A stretch of 64,000 nt of DNA. Source: Pseudomonadota bacterium. Lineage in GTDB: Bacteria; Pseudomonadota; Gammaproteobacteria; Burkholderiales; Burkholderiaceae_D. The DNA lies in the NCBI GenBank assembly GCA_023422955.1, contig JAFAGG010000103.1:22872-86871 (forward strand), in the 5' to 3' direction. The notes beneath the pieces were generated by a model. The model searched no databases, had not been told where the DNA came from, and saw only the letters and a program-made list of their open reading frames with translations. The translations under genes were made by a program, and so were the position numbers. Within the stretch, counting starts at the first letter, position 1. Every line of letters starts with the position of its first letter. Positions 62,031 through 64,000 of the stretch are shown one piece after another.

Positions 62031-62555
62031 ATGAGTAATGAAGATGTGAGCAGCCTCGAACTGCGGCAGGAAGACCTGATTCGCGATACGGCGGCTCTGG
62101 AGGCGCTATACGGCCCGCCTGTAAAGACTGCCCGCCAGGAGGCGGATCATCTGCGCCAGGCATTTCGCGATTTCATTCGCCGCTCTCCCTTTGTCATCGT
62201 CGGCACTCACGGCCCGCAAGGCGTGGATGCCTCGGCCAAGGGAGATGCGAGCGGGTTCGTGCAAGTACTCGATGAAAAGACGCTCCTGATTCCCGAGCGC
62301 GGCGCCAACGGGCGTAATGACAGCTTGCGCAATCTGGTCGTCGATCCCCGGGTGGCACTGACTTTCTTCATTCCGGGAACGCCGGATTTGCTGCGCATCA
62401 GCGGCACTGCTTGCATCAGCGTATCTCAGGAACTGCGCGCGCAGTTCCCCGCACCGCCGCCGCGCACCATCATTGTCGTCACGGTAGAAGAAGCTTTCAT
62501 CCAGTGTTCGCGCGCTATCCAACGTTCCGGCTTGTGGAATCTTCCCTCCATTTAA
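62031..62555 (+). CDS. Pyridoxamine 5'-phosphate oxidase-like flavoprotein
   Basis: A 174-residue protein with the split-barrel FMN-binding fold of the PPOX superfamily, MSMEG_1061-like subgroup. Visible segments are SPFVIVGTHGPQGVDASAKGD, LLIPERGANGRNDSLRNLV and LTFFIPGTPDLLRISGTA. The start at 62031 follows GGGGGCGGGC. A TTG start at 61986 is less likely. It is an F420- or FMN-dependent reductase-type protein of unknown substrate, not PdxH itself. Confidence 0.85.
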   Translation: MSNEDVSSLELRQEDLIRDTAALEALYGPPVKTARQEADHLRQAFRDFIRRSPFVIVGTHGPQGVDASAKGDASGFVQVLDEKTLLIPERGANGRNDSLRNLVVDPRVALTFFIPGTPDLLRISGTACISVSQELRAQFPAPPPRTIIVVTVEEAFIQCSRAIQRSGLWNLPSI

Positions 62556-62651
62556 CACCTGTCAATTTTCATTGGATTGCTTTAGGAACAGGCTTGGTAC
62601 TCTGGTATCAAAGTAATTCCCGAAATGAAAAGCAGTTCAGAGAGGTGTTTT

Positions 62652-63407
62652 ATGCGTATTGGAAAATTGGCCGCAACGATGCTGGCTTTAAGCATGAGCA
62701 TGGCGGCTTGCGGCGGAGGTGGCGGCGGTTCGGATAATTCTCAACCCGGTGCAGGCGGTATTCCACCCGTAGTGGAGCCGCCGCCAGCCAATGGCAATGG
62801 TAACGGCAATGGCGGATCGACAGATTTTGCAGCGACGGCGACAGCGGTGCCTGCGGAAGGTACGGTCTTGTCCGAGCGGGTTCGATTGGAAATCGCAGGA
62901 ACTGGTATCCAGAATGCGGAACTGGTGCCGGCAGCAGGCGGGCGTCCTTATGCCCTTTTCAATATCGAGTCCGACCGGTCGCGTGCCTGGGTGGAGTTTG
63001 ATACGCGTACGGTCGCCAATGGCAATGCGCAATTCATGATTCAGGCTTATGACCAGCCGCCGCGCACTGCCGGCGCGCAGACTGCGATAGCCATGCAGCC
63101 GCGTACCTGGGTAATACAGAATGCTTCCATTTCATCTCCCTATCCCGGCGATTATCCGCTGCGCCTTGACGCCGCTCCGTTGCAGGAGATGATAGATCTG
63201 AGTCAGGAAGAGTTCGCGAGCAGGATAGAGGCGGAATGGCCGCGCATCCACGCCCTGCTGCAGGAATATATTCCCGATAACGTGCTATTCACGCCGCCGG
63301 TACCGCTAGGATTCGAAGGACCGAGAAGCGCTTGCATACAAAACGCATATGCGTCGCCGGAAGCCTGTCGCGAATACATGCTGCGTATCGTGATGCTGAT
63401 TCCCTGA
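62652..63407 (+). CDS. Hypothetical lipoprotein with Gly-rich head
   Basis: A 251-residue predicted lipoprotein. The lipobox MAAC is followed by a run of six glycines and a Pro/Asn/Gly-rich stretch (about 23-60). A beta-rich domain (about 65-165, ERVRLEIAGTGIQNAELVPA, WVEFDTRTV) comes next. A helical C-terminal part with two cysteines near the end (SACIQNAYASPEACREY) follows. Similar Gly-rich lipoproteins are common in Burkholderiales, mostly uncharacterised. Start at 62652 with AGAGGTG upstream. Confidence 0.75.
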   Translation: MRIGKLAATMLALSMSMAACGGGGGGSDNSQPGAGGIPPVVEPPPANGNGNGNGGSTDFAATATAVPAEGTVLSERVRLEIAGTGIQNAELVPAAGGRPYALFNIESDRSRAWVEFDTRTVANGNAQFMIQAYDQPPRTAGAQTAIAMQPRTWVIQNASISSPYPGDYPLRLDAAPLQEMIDLSQEEFASRIEAEWPRIHALLQEYIPDNVLFTPPVPLGFEGPRSACIQNAYASPEACREYMLRIVMLIP

Positions 63408-63413
63408 TGGTTT

Positions 63414-63446
63414 GCGATCAAGCAGCGATCAAGTAGCGATTGAGCA
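63414..63446. repeat. Three 11-bp direct repeats after the lipoprotein gene
   Basis: GCGATCAAGCA (63414-63424), GCGATCAAGTA (63425-63435) and GCGATTGAGCA (63436-63446), directly after the stop codon and just before the terminator stem. Confidence 0.75.
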
Positions 63447-63470
63447 GGGGAGGGCGGCCTCCCCTGTTTG
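63446..63470. terminator. Terminator between convergent lipoprotein and ankyrin genes
   Basis: Perfect 8-bp stem AGGGGAGG (63446-63453) / CCTCCCCT (63458-63465) with a 4-base loop, followed by GTTTG. Confidence 0.65.
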
Positions 63471-63479
63471 AGCAGGACC

Positions 63480-63995
63480 TCAGGCCTGCAGACTTTCCAG
63501 TTGGGCGATTGCATCATGTGCGCCCATTACCCGCGCCGCGTCCAGTGCCGTCAATCCGTTTGCATCGGTGGCGCCGAGCGTGGCGCCGCGACGCAGCAGG
63601 AGATTGATCACTTCAGTGCGGTTGAACATTGCCGCCATCATCAGTGCAGTGCGGCCATCGTTGCCTGCGCCTTCCACTTCAGCCCCATGATCCAGCAGCA
63701 GTTCCGCCATGGCGAGGTCGCCCTGAAACGCGGCGGCAGCCAGCGGCGTTTGTCCGCGGTCATTGATTATTGCGCTGTCGGCGCCATGCTCCAGCAATAA
63801 GCGGGCAGTAGCGTGGTGGCCGTGGTAACTCGCCAGCATCAGCAAGCTGTCGCCCTTGTGATTGCGGAGATTGGCAGGCAAACCTTTATCCAGCAAGGGC
63901 TCAAGTGTTTCAGTATTGCCGCTTCGGACCAACTGAAAAATTTGCTGCGCATACTCGATCAACTCCGGGTCGAGTTCAGGAAGGAAGGGGGACAT
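63480..63995 (-). CDS. Ankyrin-repeat protein
   Basis: A 171-residue protein made of about four ankyrin repeats (about 35-165) with the consensus DxxGxTxLxxAAxxGxxxxxxLLLxxGA. Clear examples are NDRGQTPLAAAAFQGDLAMAELLLDHGA and NDGRTALMMAAMFNRTEVINLLLRRGA. No signal peptide, so it is probably a cytosolic protein-binding module. Small ankyrin proteins of this kind often sit beside catalase genes, but its upstream neighbour is outside the window. The ribosome site is also outside. Confidence 0.92.
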   Translation of the reverse strand: MSPFLPELDPELIEYAQQIFQLVRSGNTETLEPLLDKGLPANLRNHKGDSLLMLASYHGHHATARLLLEHGADSAIINDRGQTPLAAAAFQGDLAMAELLLDHGAEVEGAGNDGRTALMMAAMFNRTEVINLLLRRGATLGATDANGLTALDAARVMGAHDAIAQLESLQA

Positions 63996-64000
63996 AGGGC

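Overview
The window looks like a chromosomal segment of a betaproteobacterium, most likely a member of the Oxalobacteraceae close to Herminiimonas or Janthinobacterium. The basis is the gene order scpB-rluB-rimP-nusA-infB-rbfA-truB-typA, the paired N-degron transferases bpt and aat, the moderately high GC content, and the flavour of the stress proteins. The taxonomic call is inference from gene content and style, not from a search.

Region by region. (1) 1-6.7 kb: the 3' part of a D-Ala-D-Ala carboxypeptidase, an IclR regulator divergent from an FMN-dependent lactate/2-hydroxyacid dehydrogenase, then a minus-strand run Nudix-aat-bpt-pyrD, then an initiator tRNA-Met with its own promoter and terminator. 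(2) 7.2-15.5 kb: an iron-regulated operon behind a 19-bp Fur-type palindrome. It encodes a TonB-dependent receptor, an exported membrane-tethered CobN-like class I chelatase, a ChaN-family haem-binding protein, a MotA/TolQ/ExbB-type channel protein and a DUF2149 protein. It is probably a haem/metallotetrapyrrole uptake and periplasmic metal-extraction system and is the most interesting locus here. (3) 16-29.3 kb: conserved housekeeping genes for chromosome segregation, ribosome maturation, transcription elongation and initiation of translation, then typA, an EamA transporter and dusA.

(4) 29.4-45.3 kb: an accessory envelope and stress region. It carries a DUF4383 membrane protein, a stress-type SDR, two sigma-54 activators bracketing three Ser/Gly/Ala-rich lipoproteins, a histidine-kinase-like protein with a degenerate ATPase domain, a PRC-barrel protein, a GT2 glycosyltransferase, an SRPBCC-Hsp20 fusion, a PQ-loop protein, further lipoproteins, an entericidin-like peptide and a YqjD/YqjE-type cluster. 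Several short tandem repeats lie between genes. (5) 45.7-49.4 kb: two overlapping c-type cytochrome genes, a small unknown protein and NudC. (6) 49.5-56 kb: a seven-gene minus-strand operon, allophanate hydrolase - ABC importer - AtzG - AtzE - AtzH/HpxZ, for uptake and breakdown of an unidentified carboxyurea- or biuret-like nitrogen compound. (7) 56.2-64 kb: a mixture of a VOC protein, a glycine-zipper gene interrupted by an in-frame TGA, HU, a HEAT-like orphan, 3-methyladenine glycosylase, an SRAP protein, Dps, a PPOX flavoprotein, a lipoprotein and an ankyrin-repeat protein.

No CRISPR array, insertion sequence, integrase, rRNA or prophage was seen.
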